From Streptococcus australis ATCC 700641 (GTDB taxonomy: Bacteria; Bacillota; Bacilli; Lactobacillales; Streptococcaceae): a DNA stretch of 64,000 nt. Under the pieces are notes generated by a model. The model made no database searches, was not told the origin of the DNA, and saw only the letters and a list, made by a program, of their open reading frames with translations. Of the stretch, positions 40,757 through 50,430 are shown one piece after another. Position numbers and translations under genes: made by a program. Location of the stretch: assembly GCF_000186465.1 (NCBI RefSeq), contig NZ_GL636091.1:242779-306778 (forward strand). The letters run 5' to 3'. The first letter of the stretch is position 1, and the number at the start of each line of letters is the position of its first letter.

Positions 40757-41869
40757 CTAATGTCCTATAACATATGTAAATTGTTTGGCGGTTTCTGCAT
40801 CAAAAGTACGGTAACTAATAATTCCTAATCCCTTAACATTGCATTCTGAGACAAGAATTGAGCCGTCAGATTTAACCTGTTCCACAAATGAAATGTGTCC
40901 GTATATTGGATCAGCTCCAGCTTGTCCAGGACTAAATGATAGAGCAGAGTGTTCTGTTGGTGTATGGGTTGTTGTGAAACCTGGCTTATTCATCCATTGA
41001 CCACCATTTCCCATAAATGGATCAAAGTTGACTCCGACTTGTTTCCCACGGTTGAAGACATACCAGGTACATTGTCCCCAAGGATAGGTACTAGTGATAT
41101 ATCCTGTGGTATCAATAGCTGTTGTCAGACTGTAACCTACCGGTATATCATTTGAAGTTACTCCTCCACCATCTCTAGTTTTTCCTGTCGTTTGTTCAGG
41201 TGCTTTTGGTGTTCCTCCATGTTCATCAATGAAGGCATCCAGTTTTTGCATGGTTTCTGCACGTCTTTTTCCCGATCCAGTAGTATCTGTGAAATAGACT
41301 CCACCATCAGTTGCTGGATTGAGTGTTCCATTCGCAAACTTTTTAGCTTTGTCATCTTGGATTTTGAAGGTTTGGTTTTTATTTCCAATGATGGTTTGCT
41401 GGGTTAGTCCGACAACAGCAATCTCATCATTAAAGTTATTGGCATATTCTGGGTTGGAGTCATAGGCTCCAAAACCAAACATATTAGCTCCAGGATTGGT
41501 GGCTACTCCAGCAGTTCCAAGAGAGCTTTCATTCAGTGCGATCGCAACAATTCCACGGACATCAAGATTAGATTTAGCTTCCCATTCGAGGAGTTTCTTT
41601 CCATTAATTCGATTCTTATCATAGGAGATTCCTAACGTATCTAAAAAGCCGTCTAATTGCTCTGCCGTGATACCGAAGCGATGAACAAGTAGGTTATGAG
41701 TATAAGGGTCTCCATCTGACCAGTGATCCGCATAAGTCACTTCATTTTGGGATTGGGGTGAGCCATTCGTTCCACCACCTCCGACAGCCCCCATAAGGAT
41801 AATGATAATGAGGACCGGTAGAAAGAGAGGAATGAGACCAGCTAATAGAAACCATTTTAGTTTTTTCAT
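40757..41869 (-). CDS. Conjugal cell-wall hydrolase (lysozyme-like plus CHAP)
   Basis: The 370-aa protein has an N-terminal membrane anchor (about 5-30), a muramidase/glucosaminidase-like domain with candidate catalytic E114 (ALNESSLG), and a C-terminal CHAP amidase/peptidase with C267 (GQCTWYV) and H325 (YGHISFVE). It corresponds to Tn916 Orf14-type hydrolases that open peptidoglycan for the transfer channel. Confidence 0.88.
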   Translation of the reverse strand: MKKLKWFLLAGLIPLFLPVLIIIILMGAVGGGGTNGSPQSQNEVTYADHWSDGDPYTHNLLVHRFGITAEQLDGFLDTLGISYDKNRINGKKLLEWEAKSNLDVRGIVAIALNESSLGTAGVATNPGANMFGFGAYDSNPEYANNFNDEIAVVGLTQQTIIGNKNQTFKIQDDKAKKFANGTLNPATDGGVYFTDTTGSGKRRAETMQKLDAFIDEHGGTPKAPEQTTGKTRDGGGVTSNDIPVGYSLTTAIDTTGYITSTYPWGQCTWYVFNRGKQVGVNFDPFMGNGGQWMNKPGFTTTHTPTEHSALSFSPGQAGADPIYGHISFVEQVKSDGSILVSECNVKGLGIISYRTFDAETAKQFTYVIGH

Positions 41870-41885
41870 CGAATCTCCTTTCTAG

Positions 41886-42110
41886 TTAATGTCTTATATA
41901 AGCAGTGAACAAAACAGTCCCAAAACGCCATTTTGCATCTAAAACGACTGAATAGGACTTAGCCTGTAAGATAATTTGGTCTCGCTCTTGTTCTGTGACT
42001 GGAAATAAAAGAAGGAAATCGACTGAGCGTTTTCCTTCTTGGTAGGCCTGATAAAGAGTTTCTTCAAGAACTCTTGGAAAAGAAGTTCTTGAGCGTATTT
42101 TGGTATTCAT
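41886..42110 (-). CDS. Small ICE protein (74 aa), unknown
   Basis: The soluble-looking protein (MNTKIRSRTSFPRVLEETLY) starts 1 bp after the VirB6-like gene and lies 16 bp before the hydrolase gene. I do not recognise it; position suggests a role in transfer. Confidence 0.6.
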   Translation of the reverse strand: MNTKIRSRTSFPRVLEETLYQAYQEGKRSVDFLLLFPVTEQERDQIILQAKSYSVVLDAKWRFGTVLFTAYIRH

Positions 42111-42111
42111 A

Positions 42112-43995
42112 TCATTCTCCTCTGAGTTGTTTTAAGCATTCTGTTAATCGGTCTCTTCGTTCAATATTGGCTCTTAATTTATCATCTCGTGTCATGGTCT
42201 TTCTGTAAGCACGAGTGAAAGCATTAGATCCTTGGGCTTTGTACATGGATTGAGGATCTTTATATTCCTCTAATTTGCGCTCAATACTATTAATGCGAAG
42301 TTGTTTAAATGGAGAAATCCATTCTTCTTTAAGAGTTTGGAATTCCTCGTTTGAACTTGATGTTGGCTCCGCTGTGATTGGGGATTTCATTGAAGGAGTT
42401 GGTGTTTTTTCTTCAACTGGTTTAACCTTCTCAGGAATTGCCTTTGTTTTCGGAATGTTTGGTTCTGGAGTATCTGGACTTGTTGGCGTCTCAAGTGTTT
42501 CTGTTGGGAGTACTTCATCAGGTTGGTGTTCCGATTCCTTATTGGTAAAGAAAGAACCAACATTTTGGAAGTGACTCTTTGCATTCATGACCATTCCAGC
42601 TCCCAAACCAGCACCTGCTAGGGCAAAGTTCCCAAGGTGTTGAGCAGATGAAAGGCTTCTCGATGGGACTTGTGAAGCTACCTCTCTGGTCTTTGTGACT
42701 CCTTTTTCAACTTTATTTCCTATGTCATTCGCAACCATACGTGCTTTAGATCCAAGAATGAATTGGATCAACTCAGCTTTGTATTTCCATAGAAGGAAAT
42801 ATACAAGTCCTTTTGAGACAACTGAAATGAGTAGTTTAAAGACAAGGCCGAAGATGATCAGGGATGGAAGAGTTTTAAGAATACCATCAAAGCCTGTAAT
42901 GACGATATTTTCAATCATTTTCTCAATGTAGAAGACTAATAGAGTTAATAGACTCGTAATAGCTGGGAAAAGTAGTCCGCCAAACATGACTTTCAAAACT
43001 CCAAAAATCAGATCCTGCATTCTTGGTACAAAGGACATTAGTAGCACAATTGGAAAGAGCAGAATCATCATCAAGACAAGTGTTTGAGCGATGACGTTTA
43101 ACATTTGAATCAAAATAACCGGTATCGCTAATACAAAGGCTTCACAAATTTTGAAGATGACATAAAACATGCGAGTAAAGATGAAATCTGGCATAGCTGA
43201 AACCCAACGGTTCTTTTCACCATCATCATTGGCTCCATTTCCTAGTTCATCCAGATATTTATTGCGATCTTTCGATTTAACTGCTTTAAAGTTTCCATTC
43301 TTATCGCCTGTTCCTAATACCTTACTATCGTCAAAAGTCTCTTGTTTCCCATCTTGGCTATTCTTATATTTCCCATTTTCTTGACCTGTATTGACAAAGA
43401 CATAGGCTTTATAAGATGTTTCTGCAATATAGCTATCTGCCATAGAATCTCCAATTTTAATGGATTTATTATTGCCATATTCTACCTTAATATTCGTGAT
43501 ATTTTTAGTGACATCTTGAGAGACATGATTGATAGTATCAAGTAGATATAGACCACCTGATGTTCCAGCTATTGTTCCAAAATAACCAAAACCAAGGATG
43601 AGAACTAGAAAGACATGAAGGAGTGTTCTTGAAAAAGCTCCTTTCGAAAAGAAAAACTGATAAAAGAGATAAAACGCTAGAATCAGAAGCAACATTGAAA
43701 CGAGTGATTGTTTTGCGACTCCACCAGAGCTTGAACCGATGAATCCTTTCCAAATATTCATTGCTCCATTAAATACATAGTTCTTGTAGTTGGAGTAGAG
43801 ATCAATCTTTTCAAGAATTCGAATCAGCAAAGAAAAGAAGCCCACCACTGCGTTTAGAATGAAAAAGAAGAAGTTGACGAAAAGCTCATTAATCAGTACC
43901 CAAGCCCCGTTAAAGGAAGCGAACCCAGTTGGCTCCATATAGGACTTAAGGGAAAAGATATCGACTCCTCTTAGTTTGTCAAAAGCTTCTTGCAT
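42112..43995 (-). CDS. VirB6-like conjugation channel protein (Tn916 Orf15-like)
   Basis: The 627-aa protein has about seven or eight transmembrane segments between 30 and 425, interrupted by an extracellular loop (about 150-270), and a long cytoplasmic tail rich in Pro, Thr and Glu (about 470-560) ending in a basic helix. This is the layout of TcpH/ConG channel proteins of Gram-positive type IV secretion. AGGAGG lies 7 nt before the ATG. Confidence 0.85.
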   Translation of the reverse strand: MQEAFDKLRGVDIFSLKSYMEPTGFASFNGAWVLINELFVNFFFFILNAVVGFFSLLIRILEKIDLYSNYKNYVFNGAMNIWKGFIGSSSGGVAKQSLVSMLLLILAFYLFYQFFFSKGAFSRTLLHVFLVLILGFGYFGTIAGTSGGLYLLDTINHVSQDVTKNITNIKVEYGNNKSIKIGDSMADSYIAETSYKAYVFVNTGQENGKYKNSQDGKQETFDDSKVLGTGDKNGNFKAVKSKDRNKYLDELGNGANDDGEKNRWVSAMPDFIFTRMFYVIFKICEAFVLAIPVILIQMLNVIAQTLVLMMILLFPIVLLMSFVPRMQDLIFGVLKVMFGGLLFPAITSLLTLLVFYIEKMIENIVITGFDGILKTLPSLIIFGLVFKLLISVVSKGLVYFLLWKYKAELIQFILGSKARMVANDIGNKVEKGVTKTREVASQVPSRSLSSAQHLGNFALAGAGLGAGMVMNAKSHFQNVGSFFTNKESEHQPDEVLPTETLETPTSPDTPEPNIPKTKAIPEKVKPVEEKTPTPSMKSPITAEPTSSSNEEFQTLKEEWISPFKQLRINSIERKLEEYKDPQSMYKAQGSNAFTRAYRKTMTRDDKLRANIERRDRLTECLKQLRGE

Positions 43996-44006
43996 AGATT
44001 CACCTC

Positions 44007-46511
44007 CTAACTAGCGTATTTATTTTCAAGGCTTGATGATACTGTGGCTTTCATTGGTTTTAAAAGCATATCAATATCTTCAAAGATGTTGTGTACAGAA
44101 ATCATATTGAGATTGCCATACACGTCATAGTACAGGCATTGACCAGAGATCATATTGTCAATCCATTCGAGATTGCTTTCAGTGACTTCGAGATTGACGT
44201 GTTTTAAGATATCTTCACGTTCAGATTTTTCATAAAAAGCAAAGATAGTCCCGAATCCAGTAGTATCATCGTCATTTTCTGCATCATGTACAGACTGAGT
44301 AATCAGTGCCAAGGTATTATTTTTGGAGCGTCCAATCCGACGCATATTTTTGATAACGGCTTTTCCTTCTGCGGACTTCATAAGAATCCAAGCTTCGTCA
44401 AAGAACTCAATCGTATCTTCATTTTCATTTCGTTCTCCAAAGTGGGTACAGAAGGCACCAAGCGCAAACATGAGGGCAATAGAGTTGCGTTCATGATCTG
44501 AAATTTTTGTGGAATCGTCCTTTGGTAGTTTGAGGTTATTGACCTCTAGAATAGTCACTCGTGACTCGTAGTTAAGCCCTTGAGTGGTCCCATCTGAAAA
44601 GGCTAGTTCCAAGATAGAATTCGTCACAATTGAGGTCAGGTAACGGCCAACCGAAGCAATTTCAGAGGAAGTGGAGTCTCTCAGAACTTTTAGGACGTGT
44701 TTAAATCCGACCTTCTCACCAGCGACTCGTTTTTCTACAATCGCATTAATAGCTTCTGTGATAGCTGTTTTTTGATCCATCGTGACATCATCTACAGCTT
44801 GTAGTAGAAACTCAAGCATGTTTTTTGCGACCTCTACAGCTTGTTCTTTATCTAGAACGACAATAGGATCTAAGACTCCGTGGTTGGATGGTAGTGAGCT
44901 ATCCAGTGTTACAAAGTTAAAGTTCTCAATCTGTTTCTTGCGTTCAGGATAGAGATGTGCAAATTCAGGTGAGTTGATCACTTCTTGATAGTGATTTCTA
45001 AGTTCACGTTTAGGGTCAATATAAAGTGTCTTGACATTCTGTAAAGCCACACTTAAAAAGATGATCTGAGCAAGGAAGGATTTTCCTTGTCCTGTTGCAC
45101 CCGTAATGATGATATGCGGGTTCTTGGTGATCTTTCCAGCAATATCTTCTTTATTTCCGACTGTCGCATTGTAGAGGACAATGTTCTTTGAGGAATCAAT
45201 GGCTTTTGCAATATTGTCCCAACGACCTGTCCAATTATCCACTCGGCCGATATACCAACCAATACGGTTCCCAGAAGAGGTATTGGTGAAGGGCATGAGT
45301 TCTGAAAATCCACGGGCTGTGACCATATGTGTCCAGGTGCGAGTTTTCTTTTGGAGGTTTTCACCATAAAGCAGAGCTTGGAAGAGATAAGGTCCGTCTT
45401 GAGAGGCTTCACTAATTTCAACCCCCATATCATCAAAGTAGTTCAAAACCACTTGTCGTCTTTGACGGAGCTGATTCACACTTGAAGCAGAGATAATCAG
45501 ATAGGCTCCATATTCGATGATATCTTCCTTGTTTCCGACTTTCTTCATTAAGTCCTTTAGGGAGATGGAACCCATAATGATCTCATCTTGTTGGACAGTA
45601 TCGGTGTTTTCTGCCTCTTCCATGATGTTTCTGTAACGTGTATTCGATCGTCCCATTCGTCCCTTGATCTTGTTGGTATCAATGAATTCTGCCTTGATTC
45701 GTAGCTCAACGGGAAAGTTTAAGCGTTGGATAAATTCGCCAAGATGAAAACCATTGAATTGAACAGGAAATTTACCAACCGGAAGAATAGTCACAAAAGA
45801 AGATCCATAAGGGCTTTCTAGCTTAAGAAAGCCACCTTTTAGGACTTTGATCAAGGTATCTGTGATATTGAATTGAGCACGATTAGCGAGCACCTCCTTC
45901 TTGTAGTGAGGGATATAGCGGAGATATTGCATCCGCTGGTAATAAAAGAGTTCTTCATTAGATAACCGTTTTGCCCGAAGGACAGAGAAGGCTTGAAAAA
46001 TAGTGAATTCATCACTTTTATAGTCTTCATACCAAGTGGGACTTAATTCATATTCATAGCCAAGACCCTTGGCAATTTTTTCTGAGAACTCATTGAAGCT
46101 CTCATAGGCCAAGTCTTTGACGGTCGCTCCATGATTTTGTTTGCGCAAGGTCACTCCAACGACCCAGTCAAACTGATAAGGAATTTCCATTTCATCCGTT
46201 AGACGATCCACCGTGTAAAGAAGAAGTTCTTCTCCTAGTTCTCGGCTGTCATCTGCTAGAGCATCTGAAAAGTCCCGCATTTTCTCCTCTAAAAGATAGT
46301 CTTTAGGGATCAGAGATATTTCAAAGAACTTGTTTTTCTGGAGCTTCTTCATCATTTGAGCAACAGTGATTTTGTGTTTGCCCTTTTTTTCATCATCCGT
46401 AATCGTGATAGGAGTGTTTGGAATACGATAATAAGCAACGACGGTTTGATCTTTTTTGAGAGCTAGATTTTCATGTGTTTCCCTTATAGGATAGGTTAAA
46501 GTAATACTCAT
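44007..46511 (-). CDS. VirB4-like conjugation ATPase (Tn916 Orf16-like)
   Basis: The 834-aa ATPase powers the transfer apparatus. The Walker A motif GATGQGKS is at about 471-478 and a Walker B EFFDEAW lies near 720. I start at 46511 (MSITLTYPIRETHENL) because AAAAGGAGG is 5 nt upstream. A longer frame would start inside the TcpE gene without such a site. Confidence 0.92.
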   Translation of the reverse strand: MSITLTYPIRETHENLALKKDQTVVAYYRIPNTPITITDDEKKGKHKITVAQMMKKLQKNKFFEISLIPKDYLLEEKMRDFSDALADDSRELGEELLLYTVDRLTDEMEIPYQFDWVVGVTLRKQNHGATVKDLAYESFNEFSEKIAKGLGYEYELSPTWYEDYKSDEFTIFQAFSVLRAKRLSNEELFYYQRMQYLRYIPHYKKEVLANRAQFNITDTLIKVLKGGFLKLESPYGSSFVTILPVGKFPVQFNGFHLGEFIQRLNFPVELRIKAEFIDTNKIKGRMGRSNTRYRNIMEEAENTDTVQQDEIIMGSISLKDLMKKVGNKEDIIEYGAYLIISASSVNQLRQRRQVVLNYFDDMGVEISEASQDGPYLFQALLYGENLQKKTRTWTHMVTARGFSELMPFTNTSSGNRIGWYIGRVDNWTGRWDNIAKAIDSSKNIVLYNATVGNKEDIAGKITKNPHIIITGATGQGKSFLAQIIFLSVALQNVKTLYIDPKRELRNHYQEVINSPEFAHLYPERKKQIENFNFVTLDSSLPSNHGVLDPIVVLDKEQAVEVAKNMLEFLLQAVDDVTMDQKTAITEAINAIVEKRVAGEKVGFKHVLKVLRDSTSSEIASVGRYLTSIVTNSILELAFSDGTTQGLNYESRVTILEVNNLKLPKDDSTKISDHERNSIALMFALGAFCTHFGERNENEDTIEFFDEAWILMKSAEGKAVIKNMRRIGRSKNNTLALITQSVHDAENDDDTTGFGTIFAFYEKSEREDILKHVNLEVTESNLEWIDNMISGQCLYYDVYGNLNMISVHNIFEDIDMLLKPMKATVSSSLENKYAS

Positions 46512-46524
46512 AGGTCCTCCTTTT

Positions 46525-46935
46525 CTATAGATTTGTTTTTTCAAAGACAATTTCTTCTACAGGCTCTATTCGATCTTCATGGTAGATAGCTTTTTTGTTT
46601 AGCTTAAAATCCCAGAAGTAAATCAGGTAATCTCCAATAAAGACGTGCATCTTTTTTCCATGAGGCTCGTATTCGGTGTAGAACTTGGCTAATTTATAAG
46701 GGAGATACCAATAGAGCAAGAGAGAAATTGAGTGAGTGATTTTTGCGAGTGGCACAAAGATAAATCCTCCAAAGAGTAACATGGCCACAAAAACGATGAT
46801 AAAGACAATGAAAAAGGACAACTGCATCGGTGTCGCAAAGTACCATAGTCGAGTGCCCTTTTTTGTCTTGATTTCTTGGATCCAATAAGGAGCATTTAGT
46901 CCCTTACTGTAATCATACAGTCTTTCTTCATTCAT
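46525..46935 (-). CDS. TcpE family conjugation membrane protein
   Basis: The 136-aa protein has two transmembrane segments (about 38-85) and a soluble C-terminal part. It matches the TcpE/ConD/Orf17 family, which is needed for the Gram-positive transfer channel. It starts 2 bp after the 74-aa gene. Confidence 0.85.
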   Translation of the reverse strand: MNEERLYDYSKGLNAPYWIQEIKTKKGTRLWYFATPMQLSFFIVFIIVFVAMLLFGGFIFVPLAKITHSISLLLYWYLPYKLAKFYTEYEPHGKKMHVFIGDYLIYFWDFKLNKKAIYHEDRIEPVEEIVFEKTNL

Positions 46936-46937
46936 AC

Positions 46938-47162
46938 TTAAAGTCCTGATTCAATACCGAAGAGTCGCAGGAACCAGCCGACTGCTTTTAGGATATCTTG
47001 TCCTTTCGCAATGGAAACAATAACGGCATAGAAACCAACGACAGAGAAGAGTTGAAGCCAAGAGCTGTTTCGCCAAGCCTTAATCGCTAAGAGCACGGCA
47101 ATGGCTGTCAGGATCCAAATTCCATCGCCCTGGAGGAAGGTTCGTAGATTGTCTGTATTCAT
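46938..47162 (-). CDS. TcpD-like small membrane protein
   Basis: The 74-aa protein has two hydrophobic segments (about 14-28 and 35-65). Size, topology and position between the TcpC-like and TcpE genes fit TcpD-type accessory channel proteins. Confidence 0.7.
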   Translation of the reverse strand: MNTDNLRTFLQGDGIWILTAIAVLLAIKAWRNSSWLQLFSVVGFYAVIVSIAKGQDILKAVGWFLRLFGIESGL

Positions 47163-47171
47163 AGAGTTCTC

Positions 47172-48167
47172 CTATTCTTTATCATTTGCATAATTCAGTG
47201 GAATGGTGTGTTCTAGTTTTGTGACATAGTAGGTCTTTTCTTTTTCTGAGAGAGTAAAGGTGAAGTTTTCTGAGTGAGTGGTACCTCCAACTTCAAAGGT
47301 AGCTTGGACATAAGCGATTAAATCATCACCGTCCTGTTTGAGATAAGTGTAGTCGATCGTTTTGAAAGTGCTATTTGCGATGATATCCACATTTTTAGCG
47401 ATCAGATTAAGATTATCTTGGTTTGTGGTGTAGTTTGTAAAGAAGATCTTGAGGAATTTTTCTACCTTCTTACGCTGAGTATCTGAAAAGTGGTCGTTAG
47501 CGGTTAGTTGGAGCTTATCATCTTCGCTAAAGTGTCCAGCTTGTGAGGATTCAATAGCAGAGAACCAAGGAAGGCCGGAGATATAGTACTTTCCATCTTT
47601 TTCATCAAAAGGAATATTGAAACCTGTCACAATTTCTTTTTCTTCTGTGTTGTTATCCCGATGGATGCTTTCCTTGTATTTAACCTTATAGGTCGCAACT
47701 TTTCCTTCTACAGTCACTAACTGAGAATAGAGAAGTGAGCTGGGGTTTCGAACTTGCCCTTGAGATTTTACATCAGGGATGAAGTTGTAGAATTTATTTA
47801 AGTAGTCCACTTGCTCTTTTTGTTTTTCACCTTCATTAGGAAGTGTGAAATAAGCATAGACATAATCATTCAGATAATACTGGAGTTTATAGTCATATTT
47901 TCTACTCGACTCCATAGGCTTTGTCTGTTGCTTTTGAGTGGCCTCTACTTGAGCTTGTAGTGTACCTACCTTATTTGAGAGTGTGATAGCACGAATAGAT
48001 CCCAAGAGACCAACAAAAAGGAGGAAAGAAATCCCTCCTATGACTGCAATATTGACGGTCTTTTTATTGGTGACTTTTAGTTTTGGTGGACCTCCTTTTT
48101 TCTCCACCTTTTTAAAGTGTGAGAGATATTCTTTTGCTTGAAGCAAATAGCGTTTAGCTTTATCCAT
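47172..48167 (-). CDS. TcpC family conjugation protein (Tn916 Orf13-like)
   Basis: The 331-aa bitopic protein has a cytoplasmic basic N-terminus, one transmembrane helix (near 33-55) and two extracellular NTF2-like domains, as in TcpC/ConB. I place the start at 48167 (MDKAKRYLLQAKEYL) because a full AAAGGAGG lies 6 nt upstream. The longer frame overlaps the preceding gene. Confidence 0.85.
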   Translation of the reverse strand: MDKAKRYLLQAKEYLSHFKKVEKKGGPPKLKVTNKKTVNIAVIGGISFLLFVGLLGSIRAITLSNKVGTLQAQVEATQKQQTKPMESSRKYDYKLQYYLNDYVYAYFTLPNEGEKQKEQVDYLNKFYNFIPDVKSQGQVRNPSSLLYSQLVTVEGKVATYKVKYKESIHRDNNTEEKEIVTGFNIPFDEKDGKYYISGLPWFSAIESSQAGHFSEDDKLQLTANDHFSDTQRKKVEKFLKIFFTNYTTNQDNLNLIAKNVDIIANSTFKTIDYTYLKQDGDDLIAYVQATFEVGGTTHSENFTFTLSEKEKTYYVTKLEHTIPLNYANDKE

Positions 48168-48177
48168 ATATCCTCCT

Positions 48178-48735
48178 TTAGAGACCAGCAAGCTCAATGA
48201 GCTTTGAGCCTTTCGCATAGAGGCGCTTATTGGCTTTTTCGATCTCGCCATTAATGTAATAGTAGCCTCGTAGCTCAGTTTGAAGTTGTTCAATCAGGTC
48301 AGGTTTTAGGTCTTTGGCTTCTTCTTTTTTTAGGAGACTATTTAATTCTCCAGCCTTGGTCCAAGCCTCTCTATGATCTTTCTTTTTAAGTAATTCTCCC
48401 AGTTCATTCGTGACTTGAGAGACTTTCTTTTCAAAAATAGTTTTAGTAGCCATTTCAATTTCCTTTCTAAATGTTTCTTGATTGTCTTTGATGGTCTTTT
48501 GGATATAAGTAATGAGTGAGGGGCGCATTTTTTTATTTACGCTCAACACTTGACCATCTAGCGTGAAACAGGCATGTTCATAGTCATAGAAACCTTTCGC
48601 ATCTGGTGGTTTTTCGGTAGATCTTCCAGCGCATTCATAGTAGAAGTCCTTTCCTTTTCGTAAGAGAACGTACATATGCCAGAATTCTTGTTCTGGAAGA
48701 AGCAGAAAATCTGCTTGATAAATCTTCTTCAGCAT
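48178..48735 (-). CDS. ICE protein (185 aa), unknown
   Basis: The protein starts MLKKIYQADFLLLPEQEF and is soluble with a helical C-terminal half. I choose the ATG at 48735, inside TGAGATG at the stop of the previous gene, with AGG 8-9 nt upstream; an ATG at 48759 would overlap that gene more. No family recognised; it lies between the relaxase and the TcpC gene. Confidence 0.65.
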   Translation of the reverse strand: MLKKIYQADFLLLPEQEFWHMYVLLRKGKDFYYECAGRSTEKPPDAKGFYDYEHACFTLDGQVLSVNKKMRPSLITYIQKTIKDNQETFRKEIEMATKTIFEKKVSQVTNELGELLKKKDHREAWTKAGELNSLLKKEEAKDLKPDLIEQLQTELRGYYYINGEIEKANKRLYAKGSKLIELAGL

Positions 48736-48736
48736 C

Positions 48737-48970
48737 TCAAGAAGCCTCAAGCAGATCATCGTAGCCTAGAGCTTGGTAGATAAAATCTGAATCAAACCAG
48801 AGCCAGTCATTGATTTGTCCTTCTGTTGGAGTATCACCAGAGAAGATATCTTCACAAATGACGGTTAGAGTATCTACTCCACCACGTTCACGGACGGTGT
48901 TTAAGGTGGTTAGTCCACCAGACCATGCTTTAAAGTTTTCTAGTGAATTGATTTGAACTTTGTATTCCAT
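48737..48970 (-). CDS. Small ICE protein (77 aa), Orf19-position
   Basis: An acidic soluble protein (MEYKVQINSLENFKAWSGG) lies 14 bp after the relaxase gene, where Tn916 has orf19. Proteins starting like this are common in this ICE family, and the function is unknown. Confidence 0.65.
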   Translation of the reverse strand: MEYKVQINSLENFKAWSGGLTTLNTVRERGGVDTLTVICEDIFSGDTPTEGQINDWLWFDSDFIYQALGYDDLLEAS

Positions 48971-48984
48971 ATTGCTTTTCCTTT

Positions 48985-50217
48985 CTAGTGTTCATAGTGT
49001 TTATTGGCTTTGAGAAGTCTTAACATGGCTTTTCCTCGATCAGTGATCTCTCCGCTATTCTGAATCATTTTCATGTATTCTGTTTGGAGGATCTTGTCTG
49101 CTTCAGTGACTAGTGCAAGAGAGTTCGCAACTTGATAGGTAAGCCAGCGAATCGTTCGCTCAATACTGTATGGTTGTGGATTGGTTGAAAGTTTTAAGGG
49201 TTCAACACCTCCAAAGAGTTTTTGCCATTTTTCATCAGGTTTATAGGCTCCGAAGCGAGTGAGACCATCATAGACTTGGATTTCTTTATTGATGATGCCT
49301 CTAGCGATTTCTCCGAGGTCTACACCGTTAATGTATTCTTCCACAATGCCTTGAGCTTTCTGATCTGAAAAGCGGAGTTCATAGCGATTCCAGATACCAA
49401 AAATCTCCAAGGATTCGTCCAAGGAGATGTTTTCCATTCGAGCAATTTCATAGCGCTTTTCATAAAAGTTGAAATAGAGTTGACTTTGACGGCTCCCAAA
49501 GTAAATGGACAAGCCGTGATTAGCCTCCATGTCTTCGTTGTCAGTGAAGGATCCACCACCCGTAATATTCCATTTCTTGATCGTGTCTAGGACAATCTCT
49601 TTGGAATAGAGTTTATCAATCAATTTGGGAATTTGAATTTGTTCGTCCTCGTGACCATAACCCTTATAGAGTTCATCTAGAGCGATATCGAGTCGCTTCA
49701 CCCGAACGTCTTCATAGGAATAAAGAATGTTTTGAAGAAAGATCTGCCAAGTGATCCCCTTGTCTTCTAGAAGTAGTTCTAACTCACGGCATCCTTGCCC
49801 GGATAGTTGAAGACAAGTTTGGTAGTCATTGGTCACTGACTTATCAAAGAAATCAAAAATCCAGATATTTCCTCGTTGCCATAAGTGGGTATAGTTCATA
49901 AGACGAGTTTCTTGGTCTGTAAATTCACTTAGGTGGCAGTGAAGAAAGTTTTCACAGAAAGCATCTAAATCCTTCAATCTAGGAAAGGTCAATCGTAGAT
50001 AGTCGATCTGAGCTCGAAGACTGTTTTTATCGCAATCTTGATAGTAACCAAGTCTTTCTTTAAGTTCTCTAAACTTATCAATCGTCAGTCCTCTTTCGCC
50101 TGTTTCATAAGAGCGATAGGTTCTTGTAGGGAGATCAACAGCTTGTGCAAATGCTTTTTGATTCAGTCCTGTTTGTTTTCTGAAATTCTTAATATGAAAA
50201 GGACTAATTTTGTCCAT
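48985..50217 (-). CDS. MobT-type relaxase/replication initiator (Tn916 Orf20-like)
   Basis: The 410-aa protein has an N-terminal XRE helix-turn-helix (about 5-60) and a Rep_trans-type domain (about 65-350) like RelSt3, NicK and Tn916 Orf20. These nick at oriT and attach to the strand to be transferred. The hairpin-rich gap immediately upstream is the expected oriT, and the helix-turn-helix probably binds there. Confidence 0.92.
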   Translation of the reverse strand: MDKISPFHIKNFRKQTGLNQKAFAQAVDLPTRTYRSYETGERGLTIDKFRELKERLGYYQDCDKNSLRAQIDYLRLTFPRLKDLDAFCENFLHCHLSEFTDQETRLMNYTHLWQRGNIWIFDFFDKSVTNDYQTCLQLSGQGCRELELLLEDKGITWQIFLQNILYSYEDVRVKRLDIALDELYKGYGHEDEQIQIPKLIDKLYSKEIVLDTIKKWNITGGGSFTDNEDMEANHGLSIYFGSRQSQLYFNFYEKRYEIARMENISLDESLEIFGIWNRYELRFSDQKAQGIVEEYINGVDLGEIARGIINKEIQVYDGLTRFGAYKPDEKWQKLFGGVEPLKLSTNPQPYSIERTIRWLTYQVANSLALVTEADKILQTEYMKMIQNSGEITDRGKAMLRLLKANKHYEH

Positions 50218-50241
50218 TCATCGCAACACCTCTTTCTAACG

Positions 50242-50276
50242 AAGTGACACACTTTTTTGACGAAAGTGACACACTT
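50242..50276. promoter_or_regulatory. Twin AAGTGACACACTT dyads upstream of the relaxase gene
   Basis: The 13-bp sequence AAGTGACACACTT is itself a perfect dyad (AAGTG-ACA-CACTT). It occurs twice, at 50242-50254 and 50264-50276, 22 bp apart, about two helix turns. It lies between the start of mobT and the oriT hairpins. A binding site for the relaxase helix-turn-helix domain or an autorepressor is likely. Confidence 0.6.
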
Positions 50277-50324
50277 CATAAAAATTGAAAACCCAACTCC
50301 CATAAGGAATGAGGAGGGGTGGAC

Positions 50325-50430
50325 TTGGCGTTTTTGCCAAATGTAACCCCCCTATTAGAAAACGGGGGTTGAAGTTTCATCATGGCCTAGAAACTTCGGG
50401 CTACGGTCTGCGCCTGACCTGCGGTCAGGC
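50325..50430. other. oriT: Origin of transfer (oriT), candidate
   Basis: Four hairpins stand side by side: TTGGC/GCCAA (50325-50340), AACCCCC with GGGGGTT (50345-50351 and 50364-50370), GAAGTTTC with GAAACTTC (50371-50378 and 50390-50397), and GCCTGACC with GGTCAGGC (50412-50419 and 50423-50430). The second resembles the C-run/G-run inverted repeat that carries the nick site in oriT of ICEBs1 and Tn916. It lies between the coupling protein and relaxase genes, the usual location. Confidence 0.75.
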
